NCBI GenBank assembly: GCA_022539475.1 | Contig: VCMS01000008.1 | Location: 62,001-126,000, forward strand | Reading direction: 5' to 3' | DNA: 64,000 nt | Source of the DNA: Gracilaria domingensis | Taxonomy: Eukaryota > Rhodophyta > Florideophyceae > Gracilariales > Gracilariaceae | Part shown: piece after piece, positions 9,764 to 19,207 of the stretch | Layout: each line of letters opens with the position of its first letter | Position numbering within the stretch: the stretch's first letter is position 1 | Notes under the pieces: generated by a model | Seen by the model: only the letters and a program-made list of their open reading frames with translations | What the model was told of the DNA's origin: nothing | The model's database searches: none | Program-made: the position numbers and the translations under genes

Positions 9764-10009
9764 ATGGGAAAGAGACGCAAGAACAAGAGGTCAACCTCGG
9801 GACCCAGCGGAATCTGTTCCCTATGCAGCCATCACAAGGAGCACCATAAGTTTGAAAGATGTAAGGGGGGATGCAAAGGCACACATGTAACGTACTGCTC
9901 TGCGTGCAAAAAAGGCTGCAAGACATGTCACGTATGCCAGCTAGGGTACAGTTCGCAAAAGAGTCATGGCGCGAAAGCTTCAGGATCTTCTGCAAACAGT
10001 GGCGCGTAA
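9764..10009 (+). CDS. small Cys/His-rich protein with a truncated Ser/Gly/Ala repeat tail
   Basis: An ATG-started frame of 81 residues. A basic start (MGKRRKNKRS) is followed by a dense cysteine/histidine core: CSLC at about 18-21, then HHKEHHKFERC, CKGTH, YCSACKKGC and CHVC, ten cysteines within about 42 residues, enough for two zinc sites. The tail enters a 33-bp tandem repeat (11 residues per unit, consensus GAKASGSSAN) and stops in the second unit, where GCCAAA is replaced by GCGTAA. Beyond the stop the same frame would run through two more units to a TGA at 10103-10105. I do not recognise a family. It is convergent with the APH-like kinase gene. Confidence 0.45.
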   Translation: MGKRRKNKRSTSGPSGICSLCSHHKEHHKFERCKGGCKGTHVTYCSACKKGCKTCHVCQLGYSSQKSHGAKASGSSANSGA

Positions 10010-10099
10010 GCTTCAGGGTCTTCAGCAAAAGGTGGCGCCAAAGCTTCAGGATCTTCAGCAAACACTGACGCCAAGGGTTCAGGATCTTCAGCAAAACGT
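9968..10099 (+). repeat. 33-bp minisatellite, four units
   Basis: Four adjacent 33-bp units starting at 9968, 10001, 10034 and 10067, consensus beginning GGCGCCAAAGCTTCAGGATC. Units differ at a few positions. The period is a multiple of three, so the array is open in several frames: on the plus strand it encodes GAKASGSSA-type units, on the minus strand FAEDPEALAPP-type units. Confidence 0.9.
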
Positions 10100-10162
10100 C
10101 GGTGATCGTGGTTACCAAGGGTACCAAGGTAACCTTCCCTCGCATCAACAGGCAACGGAGTT

Positions 10163-11665
10163 CTACCTGTGGTCATCGATTGATGCACTTGTGTTGGGCA
10201 TGAGGAATGTGGACTCGTAGCTTTTCATTCCTTTCTCTAGGTGTACGTGGCACATGTAAAGGAATTCATCCCATGGGCAGACGTACTGAAAACAGTCAGC
10301 TTGTATGTAGCCCCATATCTTCCACATCTTCAAAATCCACCCAACCCCCTTTCCTATCTCATAAGCCTCCCGCAGACGATGCATTGGTTCATACTCCAGC
10401 CACAGTCTCAAATACGATTCCACTTCGTTCGCTTCCACTTCTTCACAGATCTCATGCAAGTCAAAGAAAGGATGAGAGTAGCTGGTGTATTCAAAGTCGA
10501 ACAGAATCATGCGCTTCTTGCCACGGGGATCCGTCTTGAAGCCAATATTGCGCATGGCAAAGTCACCATGTGTGAGAGTAAGAGGCAGATTGAACTCTTG
10601 CAGTCTGGTTAGCATTTTCGCCAGAGACGGAATCAAACGTTTCAATTCTCGCTGCTTGTATCCTCTTTCAATGTACTTCGGATCGCTTGACCACTTTCGA
10701 ACTGCAGCTAACATTTCTCTGGGACCTCGTACCGGGCAACCTGTCTTTATCAGATGATCTTTTGATGCGATTGAGGCTTGTTGCAAAGCTGCGAGAGTTT
10801 TCAATGCGTCCTGTACTTCAAAGTCTTCTTCCTCTTGAAACTCCCTCGTGACGAATGCTTTGTGCTCCATCGAAACACCTAACATTTGTATGGTGAACTC
10901 TGGAAATAGGGTGGCAATGGAGCTTGTAATTACTATTTCAGAAGTATCTCCATGCGGTGCTTTTAAGTAAAACCACCCATCCGATGAGTTTACTTTCAGA
11001 GTGTTGCACGACGGACCCACTTTCACTTGGATTACTTCGCTTCGTACCGCGCTGCCATTGTCTTCAACAAGCGCGGTCAACCACCTGCATACTTTTGAAT
11101 GCCAGCCCATCTGATGGCGTGGTTCCCGAAGCAGTCTAAACAATGACTCATCGCGTGTCAAGACAGCATTGACGCGCTCAATGACCACATGCAGTGCTGT
11201 GTCATAGCTCTCATCGGCTTTGATGCTGCTAACAAACTGTGCGTCTTTCCATTGACAGTTATTCGGAAGCTGTTGTATTTCAATATGTGGTTCAACCCAC
11301 AGTAGTCTTGCGAAACCAACGTCAGAACTCTTTGGTTCAACATATCCACGGGGTTTAAGGGCAGCTTCGGACCCCAGCAGTTCAACCAATGCAGTAAACA
11401 GAGGCTTTCCAGAGTCTATGGCAAGCATAGATTGAAAATCCGCGCAGCATCTAGCGTAGTCTCCAGAATCCATGTCTTCATAAACGAAGTACGGGAGGTC
11501 CCACCGTCCATTCTCAGAACACAGGAGTGCATGCGTTCCGGCGGCGTTTAGCAACAGAACGCGCACGTATTGCACCCAATAAGAGGAGCTATCTGAATCA
11601 GAAGCTGGCGAATGAGATTCAGAAGCGCTTTGACCATTTGCGCCATCACAGGACGAGGATGACAT
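10163..11665 (-). CDS. APH/choline-kinase-fold phosphotransferase
   Basis: A single frame of 500 residues from a true ATG. The C-terminal two thirds form an aminoglycoside-phosphotransferase-like kinase: a glycine-poor N lobe (GWFYLKAPHGDTSEIVIT, with Lys as candidate nucleotide-binding residue), the catalytic loop LTHGDFAMRNIGF (His-x-Asp-x4-Asn) and the metal-binding ILFDFEYTSYSHPFFDL. The substrate is unknown; the family covers antibiotics, choline, homoserine and many small alcohols. The first 35 residues are Ser-rich. Residues about 30-170 contain VRVLLLN and GRWDLPYF, which resemble the start of a NUDIX fold, but no NUDIX box (GX5EX7REUXEEXGU) was found. It is convergent with the Cys-rich ORF, about 60 bp beyond that ORF's extended frame. 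Confidence 0.8.
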   Translation of the reverse strand: MSSSSCDGANGQSASESHSPASDSDSSSYWVQYVRVLLLNAAGTHALLCSENGRWDLPYFVYEDMDSGDYARCCADFQSMLAIDSGKPLFTALVELLGSEAALKPRGYVEPKSSDVGFARLLWVEPHIEIQQLPNNCQWKDAQFVSSIKADESYDTALHVVIERVNAVLTRDESLFRLLREPRHQMGWHSKVCRWLTALVEDNGSAVRSEVIQVKVGPSCNTLKVNSSDGWFYLKAPHGDTSEIVITSSIATLFPEFTIQMLGVSMEHKAFVTREFQEEEDFEVQDALKTLAALQQASIASKDHLIKTGCPVRGPREMLAAVRKWSSDPKYIERGYKQRELKRLIPSLAKMLTRLQEFNLPLTLTHGDFAMRNIGFKTDPRGKKRMILFDFEYTSYSHPFFDLHEICEEVEANEVESYLRLWLEYEPMHRLREAYEIGKGVGWILKMWKIWGYIQADCFQYVCPWDEFLYMCHVHLEKGMKSYESTFLMPNTSASIDDHR

Positions 11666-11723
11666 GCTAGTGTCGTTTTTGGCTGCAGTTCGTTTCCCGG
11701 GCGATCAATATGGCGCCGCGATC

Positions 11724-12387
11724 CTAAAGTACAAAGCAAAGTCTTGCAAGACCTTCCTCCATGGATGTACAAACAAACAAAGACGATTTGCGTGTCACGC
11801 TGCAAAAGAGGGAATCGAAGGATTGAGCGGCATTTTCTTGTGTCTTTACAGTAGGCACCAGCGGCTGGAGCCTTCGTTGTTCTTTGCTCGCCACTCGAAC
11901 GCCTCGTCGTAGAAGCCGCGATGAAACAGACTGGACGAATGGGCCAGTTCCTTTGCCAGAGAATCGGCGCTCAACCACTCATCCCATCCGGTCTCCCCCG
12001 GTCGCTGGCGCGCCATGGAGCGCGCAAATTCGTACATGGACACGAAGCGTGCCAGCGGCTCGCACAGCACGGTGAGCGTGAGCGGCGCGCGTTCGAAGCG
12101 CGTCAGAATGTCTGTGGTCACATGTCCGCGCAGCGCGCGACACTGTTGAACAGACACGCACCTCGCGCCAACAACGAACCGCGCTCCGAGCGCGCATTGC
12201 GCTCCGTCGCATCCAGTAGCAAGCGCGACAAGCTATCATTCGCAAAAACATGCGCCGGCGGCGGCGTGGCATACGGCGCGCACGGGTTGGGCGGCACCGG
12301 CGTGAGAAAGGTGGGCGGCGGAATCTCGCTCATCAGCAACAGCGGCGACAGCACCAACAGCGCCAACATGAGCTGCAGCTGGCACAT
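11724..12387 (-). CDS. tentative Golgi sulfotransferase-like protein, exon structure unresolved
   Basis: The best-supported piece (about 12157-11846) reads RGHVTTDILTRFERAPLTLTVLCEPLARFVSMYEFA and then ERFxxHY-like helical text to SSLFHRGFYDEAFEW. The Gly-His, the strand TLTVLCEPLARFVS and the following Tyr resemble the 3'-phosphate-binding region of carbohydrate sulfotransferases. Upstream, in another frame, an ATG at 12387 opens MCQLQLMLALLVLSPLLLM, a good type II signal anchor. The two frames need a splice that I could not place, and the usual 5'-PSB lysine motif was not seen. At the 3' end a 48-nt intron (GTAAAG to TTTTGCAG) could extend the protein to 11724. Red algae have many carbohydrate sulfotransferases for wall galactans. 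Family and limits are both uncertain. Confidence 0.4.
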
Positions 12388-13673
12388 GAACGCCGGACGC
12401 TATCGCCAATGGCGCTTCTGCGCGCCCGCCGACGCGGGCGGCGACGACGACATCTCTGCACGCTCGCGGAACGACGGCGCGCGCGCGTCGTGGACGCGCG
12501 GCGGGGACGGACGGCTGGCAGCGGCGGTGGTCGTGTCAGCTGCTGAGAGTTGCGCGGCGTATTTGACGCGCGCGCAATTCAGTTTTGAGGCGCGTACGCG
12601 CGTGTGACGTAGGCGCTCACCAGCGGCGCTCTCGCGGCGCACGCCGCTTCGGGGGCGCGCGCCTGTGGTGAAGGGAGCGCGTCGTGTGCTGCCGCCTCGC
12701 CAGCAGCGCGCGGCACAGGCGCCATCAGCCGTTCGGGCAACAGCGCCTTTCGGGAAGGCACCGTCGGGAAGCGACTCGCTGCGCCATGGGGTGTCAAGGA
12801 GCGCAACGTTTGTAAAAGCTAAAAAGCGAAAAACACTAGATGATTTATTTTGAACGATCTAAAGAGCGCCGGCGGCGGTCTTGCTATTAACCCTTTTGAC
12901 CAGCTTTTGACACTACAAAATGAAGTCTACCGATATAGACCAAAGGCACATGCATGCGTCTCGAGACAACCCCTTATTTACGCCTTTGGCGCGCGGTGAC
13001 GCTGCTAATGAGATAGGCAGTCATCGCGTTTGCCGCTGCGGCGGCGGCAGACAGGCAACGCTGTCAACCTGGTGCTTGTGTTTGCAGCGCGAGAAGATGT
13101 CTTTTCGTAGTTGATCCTGTCAAGTCTCGCGCTGTGCGCTAAGTGACCAACCAGTGATCAGCGTGCAAATAGAATCTGGTGGCTGCGGATAAGTTATTAC
13201 CTCTGTTCGTGTTTCGTTTCGTCCCGCCAGGTGATCATTGGTTGGAAAACGCAAAATTTGCAAATTTAATTCGATGCGGCATCAACGCAGCGCCACGAAC
13301 AACGGCTTGTCCATTCGTGCTCAGCAATGTCATCAGCTGCAGACGGGCGCGTCTTTGAAACACCTGGCATGACAGTCATACAATCCAATCGGGACCACAT
13401 ACCGTCGGTACCGTACCTTTGCTCGGAAAATCTAACTCACGAAGGTAGAACCCTGTTCCGAACCCTATTGCGTCCTGATTGCCTGCTGATTGCTATATCT
13501 CGATTTGAGATTCGCAATCATCCATCCTCCAATCAATCCGGACATTCTTGTGACATGACGACTTAAGGCCATTTGTTCGTTGCCTCGACCTACCTTCACA
13601 CCTTCGTGACTTCTTGCTCTTCCAAAGCACCAGTGCCTTAAAGAGGTTCTGATAGTCTTCGCTACTACTTAGC
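12388..13673. other. intergenic, GC-rich then ordinary
   Basis: The first 300 bp are a GC island at the 5' end of the sulfotransferase-like gene. A frame at 12608-12853 (plus) ends KAKKRKTLDDLF but has no ATG. A 79-codon ATG frame at 13327-13566 has no motif. Near 13403 there is a short GGTACCGTACC repeat. The last few hundred bp should contain the promoter of the first GST gene. Confidence 0.4.
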
Positions 13674-14285
13674 ATGTCGTCGATGAAGCTTACTTACTTT
13701 GACTTCGAGGGTCGTGGGGAATCCATTCGTCTTGCCTTCACTATCTCTGGCATTGAGTTTCAGGATGATCGAATTGTCTACTCCTCCTGGAAAGACACTG
13801 TCAAGCCGACCATGCCCTATGGGTCTGTCCCTGTCATAACAATCGACAGTGAAGTCATGGCGCAATCTAATGCGATTTTGAGATATGTCGGAAAGCTTGG
13901 AAAGTTGTATCCGACTGATCCGCTCAAAGCATTGCAGGTTGATGAGGTTGTAGATACGGTCAACGACTTGGCTGGAGTTCTTTATGGTTATAAGGGTGGA
14001 GATGAAGATGTGCTCAAGGGGGCTATGACTCGGTATGCTGGAGCTATGGAGAAGAGATTGGCCATGTTTGGAGAAGGGCCTTATGCAGTTGGTGGTCAGA
14101 TTTCTATTGCTGATATTTATGTTACATGCTTCATTAATGGAACTAAGACTGGGGTGTATCCCTTCGTTGGTCCTGATGTCTTCGACGAATACCCGCTGCT
14201 TTTGGGTATTCACAAGGCTGTGATGGAGCTCCCAAGCGTAGTTGCCTGGTATGAGAAGCATCCTATGAAGGAAAAGTCCTCTTAG
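13674..14285 (+). CDS. glutathione S-transferase, sigma-like
   Basis: An intronless frame of 203 residues, normal for a soluble GST. The N-terminal thioredoxin-like domain has KLTYFDFEGRGESIRLAF with the catalytic-type Tyr in the first strand, MPYGSVPVITID with the cis-Pro, and QSNAILRYVGK, the Gln-Ser pair that binds the gamma-glutamyl group of glutathione. The helical C-terminal domain contains the N-capping box region GGQISIADIYV. The enzyme would conjugate glutathione to electrophiles or act as a peroxidase or isomerase in the cytosol. A second related gene lies 2.5 kb downstream on the same strand. Confidence 0.92.
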   Translation: MSSMKLTYFDFEGRGESIRLAFTISGIEFQDDRIVYSSWKDTVKPTMPYGSVPVITIDSEVMAQSNAILRYVGKLGKLYPTDPLKALQVDEVVDTVNDLAGVLYGYKGGDEDVLKGAMTRYAGAMEKRLAMFGEGPYAVGGQISIADIYVTCFINGTKTGVYPFVGPDVFDEYPLLLGIHKAVMELPSVVAWYEKHPMKEKSS

Positions 14286-16796
14286 AATGAGTGAGCTCGA
14301 ATCGATGCTGTTGTATCATCTTGCTCACTTGTGGGCATGTCGTCGGTGTTACCGATGTAGAGCCTTCGCGCTTAGTATTTCATGATGACGTTTTTCGTTT
14401 GGAGCCTATCCATGTGCGTCCAATCGATATTCTCTAGACTTCGCATTGAGTTGAGTTGAGCGCGGTTTAACAGCACCAATAGAATGAATGCTTAAATTGC
14501 ACATGCAAGTATGTTCAGCTTTGGGGACCGGAGCATGAGCGAAAGGCGCTGCCTGTCCACTCCAAACTTCGTAGTCCAAAGAATTGTCTGACACAAACAG
14601 CTGGAAACGGATATCCTTATACAATCGGAGTGGCTATGTACTACATAGTATCTAGCCTGTATTTGTGAACGTGTACACGGGAGTACCTTCACACTTTCGA
14701 ATAGGTGCCCCGTAGTTGTTTGGGGAGGCCCTCATTGCCGGAGTTCTTCATCGTACATGAGATGGTGATTTCTTTTCATCAGGTTCAAAATCACTGTATC
14801 CTTCACTGCTGGTTGAGTCCAACTTGACTGGCGAGCCGGGTACTTGGAGAGCTCAACACGAGGAGCATTTTGTGCCAAAGAGTCCGAACAGGACATGTCG
14901 AAGATGAATCTTCGTGAGCGCCCCGGGGCTGTTAACAGCAGCTTCTGCGTAACCGTACCAGCAACGTTGCTGATAGAATACACAGAAGCGGCCAGAAAAG
15001 AAACTGCTTTTCTTAGTGAGAGGCTTTCTGTAGGCAGAAACGTTCAGAACTTAGTTTATATGTAGCTAGCCAGCAGTAGAGTGTGGAAGGAAGCGGGGGC
15101 AAGAAGCTCGGTGGTGGACTTCACCACTTCTACCACACATTAAGTTTGTACTTTTTCGAAACATGTCCATTCTGATCTTCCATTCTGTGATACAGAAGTC
15201 TCAATTTGACTCAAGGGATTTGAGATTAGCGTAAAGTGCTCAAACTAAAGAAAGAAAAAAGACTCAAGGAATATGTGAAGGTATGTGCAAAAATGTGAGA
15301 GCCGTGAATGTTGCTAATTCTTTCATTGTGTGTGATACCCGCATTCTCGCATATGTATAACTTTGCCAGCCACGGCATGAGATCCGGTACAGCAGAAGCA
15401 GCACGAGTGTGTTGGATTTGCTCATTTGCTTTATAGTGCTGCTGGTAACTTCTTCTTTATTTTGGACAGTAGTTTCTTATTCCTAAACTACAGTAGAGCC
15501 TCAGAGGAGGTTCTCTCTCTTTAAAAAGGCCAAGAAGTTCTGTGAGTTATGTCTTATCAGGTGGCTTATTGCCATATTTCTTTTTCTTTCTTGAGTGGAG
15601 TGAAAAACGATGATATTCAGATCTAGGAGTAACCTCTGCAGTTTTGCCTGAATTTCAGAGACATCAATAAAAAAAAGGCAATATCATCATGTCGGATCAT
15701 CCGACATGTTGCCATCCAGTCGTTATAGAGTGGGCATAACTATTGGCTTTAACAACCATAATAGCTGTTGAAATGTTTAAACAATACAATTGAGCGTAGA
15801 TCATAAACTTTTCAAAGTTTGTGATCTACGCTGGGACGAATACCAGAACATACCATTGGCATTTCACCCGGACTTGTCGATAATCCGATGGAGAAGAAAC
15901 TCTCCAAAACTTCTGGGACTCCAGGCAATTTAGCATAAAGCTGAACTATCCAGAAACCTGAGCAGTAGCCAGATTGCTAGTTAGCATCTATCAAGCTATT
16001 TTGCTCGGTATTATAGAGTGAACAGTTAAAGAGCGTTTCTTCCAACTGAGACGCAGCGCGGAACACCTACAATATCTATTCAGTCGTATGCTCTGTCCTT
16101 TGTAGGTGCAGTACTAGTACCAGTACTTCACCGGTAAAAGACAGGCATGCCAGCCGTATAGAGTCATTGAAGTAGTTTCAGAGTGATGGTTGCGTCATTT
16201 TAGATGTAGAACAAGTACGAGGTTCCTCAGATTGTGGTTAATGCGAGTTATTCCAAACTAAACTGCTTGTTGCATTCTCCGCTGTATTGGAAAACAATAT
16301 GATATAGAGTTGCCCGCTACCGCAGCAAGTAACATATGCCATACGATGTTGAGTAATCAATCGAAATCGAATTATTGGTTCTCTGCCTTGTGAGCTTCAT
16401 CCGGACCGAGAGGCAGCTGCTCAATTACTTGCCCCTATTTCTACTACCAACATTCGCCCTTGCAACACGTTCGACATTCACAACGGGCCATGACAGAACG
16501 ACTCTTCCAGAAGTTGGAGCTCAGTACAGAAGTGGAGAACTCTTTACCTCCAATATTCTTTAAGCGCTTACTTCTTGGAAGTAAGCATTTGACTGGTTTT
16601 GCTGTCATCGCGGAATTTGATGGTATAGTTCAAGCTCCACGGTCTATTGTTCAGGGCGTTGATAAGAACCTTTTGCTCCATAGCTGCGTAGATTTTGAAG
16701 CACAAGCTATAGCTTCTGACTCAGGCTCTAGAATCTTGTAGCTTCAAGATTTTGTCAATCAAGTGTCGAGATCGTTCGTCAACACAAAAAAACAAA
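14286..16796. other. 2.5 kb intergenic stretch between the two GST genes
   Basis: No ATG-started frame of convincing length or composition. The sequence is AT-richer than the rest, contains homopolymer runs and three inverted repeats (15688-15708, 15793-15832, and around 16115), and a copy of a GGATATCCTTATA motif at 14609. A short ATG frame around 16490-16741 has no motif. It may be decayed duplicate or mobile DNA, but nothing identifiable remains. Confidence 0.45.
15793..15832. repeat. 19-bp inverted repeat with 2-nt loop
   Basis: Arms AGCGTAGATCATAAACTTT and AAAGTTTGTGATCTACGCT are separated by TC and pair with a single mismatch. A transcript would form a stable hairpin. There is no T-run or gene end beside it, so a terminator role is not suggested. 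Confidence 0.85.
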
Positions 16797-17538
16797 ATGG
16801 AACAAGTCAAACTAATTTACTTCGATTATCCGGTATGTTTGGCAAAGTTATGCTGAAGTGCTGGGGTAGCAGATAAGCTGACTTCTGTTTTGGTCTTTGG
16901 GGTTGTAGGGACATGCAGAAGCCATTCGACTAGCTTTACGAATTGGGAAAATACCTTTTGAAGACGTACGAATTCATCCGTCCGAGGTTGGCACGACAGA
17001 AGTGGATCTTCCCTATGGATCTCTACCTACACTTGTGGTAGGGGGAGAATCATATTCCCACTCGCCTGCCATTCTACGTTATGTTGGGAAGAAGACCGGA
17101 CTCTATCCAGAAGATGACCTTGTAGCTCTGCGCGTGGATGAGATAATCGACACGGTGCTGGACTTCTTTTACGGGCTAGAAGCCATTGAAAACAAAAATG
17201 CAGAGAGCTACCTTGATGAAGTGAAGAACTATCTAGAAGACAATGTCCCGCGATACTTGGGCGGACTTGATTCGCGACTAGAAAAATTCGGTGACGGTCC
17301 GTGGGCGGTCGGTGACTCCATTTCCATTGCTGACCTAGTGATATACGTCTGCGTGTTGTACACTCAAGCTGAGGCATTTGATCAGCTCACATTTGCGCAG
17401 GTGGCTCACTATTCTCGTCTACAAGAGTCTGCTGAGGCGGTTCTTCAAAACCCACAGGTGATCAAATGGAATGAATATATCGCCGAAAAAAGAGCAAAAG
17501 TCAAGGAGAGCCAGACTCCAGAAGATATCTCGGTGTAA
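16797..17538 (+). CDS. glutathione S-transferase, second copy, one intron
   Basis: Exon 1 (16797-16832) encodes MEQVKLIYFDYP, and a 76-nt intron (16833-16908, GTATGT to GTAG) joins it in phase 0 to exon 2 starting GHAEAIRLALRIG. The spliced protein is 221 residues. It shares the layout of the upstream GST: catalytic-type Tyr in the first strand, YGSLPTLVV with cis-Pro, SHSPAILRYVGKKTGLYP, and GDSISIADLVIYV in the C-terminal domain. The paralogues are well diverged and only this one has the intron, so the duplication is not recent. It is convergent with the permease gene about 30 bp downstream. Confidence 0.92.
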
Positions 17539-17567
17539 TTCGTTCAGAGCTGAAGGACTCAAAGACT

Positions 17568-18527
17568 TCAGGCGCTCAAAAAGCGGAACGAGAGGAACAA
17601 AAGAAAAATGGAGCATACAATTCTAAGAGTTGTTTCTGGTAGCATAACCGCGACACTGGCTCCAAACGCACCTCCGAGAAGTGCGCCACAAAGAAGTGGT
17701 ATAAAAAGGTTGGTTAGCACGTTGCCCAGACGCATATGAGTAAAGCAAGCCCTGATGCTTGGTAGAATCATGGCAAGCAAAGCGGTGCCCTGTGCCATAC
17801 GCTGTGCAAAACCAACAAGAACGAGGGTAGGGACATTAATAGAACCACCACCGACGCCAAGCAGGCCGGAAATCAATCCGGTACAAGCACCGACGGGCAG
17901 CAACCACCACGTCGAAAGTGAAAGACCTGTGGTAAGTATGCGCGGTAACAGTGGAATAGAGACAGAAACGAGTAACAAAAATGAACCGAACGCTCGTCGC
18001 AGATTCTTCATCTGTAGAGACGCCGTGAGAGACGCCCCTATCGGTGCCGTGAATAATGCTGGTAGCGCAAGCAACGCAGCAGCAGGAACATTAGCTGATG
18101 CGGCTGTCAAGTATTTCACAGACGAGATGAGCGAAACAGCGCAAATCATCAACATACTAGTACCATGAGCCTGACGTTGAGACACACGACGAGATACGAG
18201 AAGTGGAGTGAGAAACATTCCACCACCTGCACCTACCAGAGCTCCGAGCGAGGAGGCCACTAGTGCGAAGAAAAATGCTGTTGGGAGCGATAACGAAGGA
18301 TACCGAGCCTCACGACCAGGTCTTTGTTTCTGGTTAGTCGGGACGGCGGCTCGAATAGATTGTTTTAAAGAGAAAGGTGGTTTTCGAGGGCATGGTTTCG
18401 AAAGGCGGGAACGGTCGAGAGTCAAACCCTGAGCTACATGTATAGTAAAGGCAAAAGCTGGCGGCGTCGAGTGGCGGATGGAGCTCATCCTGATGGATCC
18501 AAGCCAAACATCTGTCCTGCTACGCAT
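17568..18527 (-). CDS. TauE/SafE (TSUP) family membrane permease, probably plastid
   Basis: A 319-residue frame from a true ATG. After a polar, Ser/Arg-rich leader of about 80 residues, eight or so hydrophobic helices follow in two repeats. Each repeat begins with the glycine-rich family motif: LGALVGAGGGMFLTPLLV in the first and GLISGLLGVGGGSINVPTLV in the second. TSUP proteins export or import sulfite, organosulfonates or related anions. The leader suggests an organelle membrane, but I cannot tell plastid from mitochondrion. Substrate unknown. Confidence 0.88.
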   Translation of the reverse strand: MRSRTDVWLGSIRMSSIRHSTPPAFAFTIHVAQGLTLDRSRLSKPCPRKPPFSLKQSIRAAVPTNQKQRPGREARYPSLSLPTAFFFALVASSLGALVGAGGGMFLTPLLVSRRVSQRQAHGTSMLMICAVSLISSVKYLTAASANVPAAALLALPALFTAPIGASLTASLQMKNLRRAFGSFLLLVSVSIPLLPRILTTGLSLSTWWLLPVGACTGLISGLLGVGGGSINVPTLVLVGFAQRMAQGTALLAMILPSIRACFTHMRLGNVLTNLFIPLLCGALLGGAFGASVAVMLPETTLRIVCSIFLLFLSFRFLSA

Positions 18528-18662
18528 CAGATATTAGCCAGTTCTCTTTACCAAGTGGAGTGAGGGAGATTGATCCCGGATCGGCAAAAGTCGAACATGC
18601 TAATTTATTTGGATTAAGAATGATTTGATTTAGCACGGGGTTCTAGGTGCGTTTGCGTGTAC

Positions 18663-18736
18663 GGCTCTGTGGCCAAATTGGATAAGGCATCGGTCTACGG
18701 ATCCGGAGATTGCAGGTTCAAGTCCTGCCAGAGTCG
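18663..18736 (+). tRNA. tRNA-Arg (anticodon ACG)
   Basis: A complete intronless cloverleaf. The acceptor stem GGCTCTG pairs with CAGAGTC (one G-T pair), with G at the discriminator position. The D-stem is GCC/GGC, the anticodon loop is CTACGGA giving ACG, and the T arm is GCAGG-TTCAAGT-CCTGC. The innermost pair of the anticodon stem appears as T-T. The T-loop TTCAAGT forms the B box and the D-arm the A box of the internal Pol III promoter. No CCA is encoded, as expected for a nuclear gene. Confidence 0.93.
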
Positions 18737-19207
18737 TGGAGCACTTTTTGTCTGTGATTCCGTATCGAAGTACCATCGAGTACTATTTAGGGCTAAAACC
18801 TATTTCGAACAATTTAGAACCAGATCTGGGGTCGTCATGTACCGGCGGTATCCTAAGGATACCGGCGCATAGTATCCGTATCGCGTGATACCGAAGTACG
18901 GTAGCTTGAACGCCATTATCGAATTTTGGAACATGTCGGTCACGAACCCAATTTCACACTCTTCGAAAGAGAGAATACGAAGGCGAAGGTTCCTTTTCCG
19001 CGTACTTTTGTCGAAGACGACAAACTGATTGAGAGCCTCAGCAAAGTCGGTCAATTAGAATTGGCGACAAGATGTATCTTCTAAGGATATGAAACTCGCT
19101 TTAAGAACAGTGATCTTCCACAATCTTTCGGAAGTGGAAGACTTCCGAAGCTGGTGAGGACTCTGCGTCATTGATCTTCACCTATTCATTCATCATTTAT
19201 CCACCCA
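18737..19207. other. intergenic with nested GATACC/GTACC repeats
   Basis: Between the tRNA and the NOL8-like gene. Holds related segments GTATCGAAGTACC (about 18762) and GATACCGAAGTACGG (about 18887), and an inner hairpin CGGTATCC/GGATACCG (about 18846-18863). A T-run 12 nt after the tRNA may serve as the Pol III terminator. The rest should be the promoter of the next gene; no core element stood out. Confidence 0.4.

Noticed and set aside
9968-10099. CRISPR-like array
   Set aside because: The units are directly adjacent with no spacers and keep a coding period of 33 bp. It is a minisatellite in a eukaryotic genome.
12120-12160. A 19-nt micro-intron in the sulfotransferase-like gene (GTGCGT to CAACAG)
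   Set aside because: It does not bring the two frames into register and is far shorter than any other intron placed here.
12608-12853. Plus-strand frame ending KAKKRKTLDDLF
   Set aside because: No ATG in the frame after the last stop, no family match and a GC-island start. Too weak to annotate.
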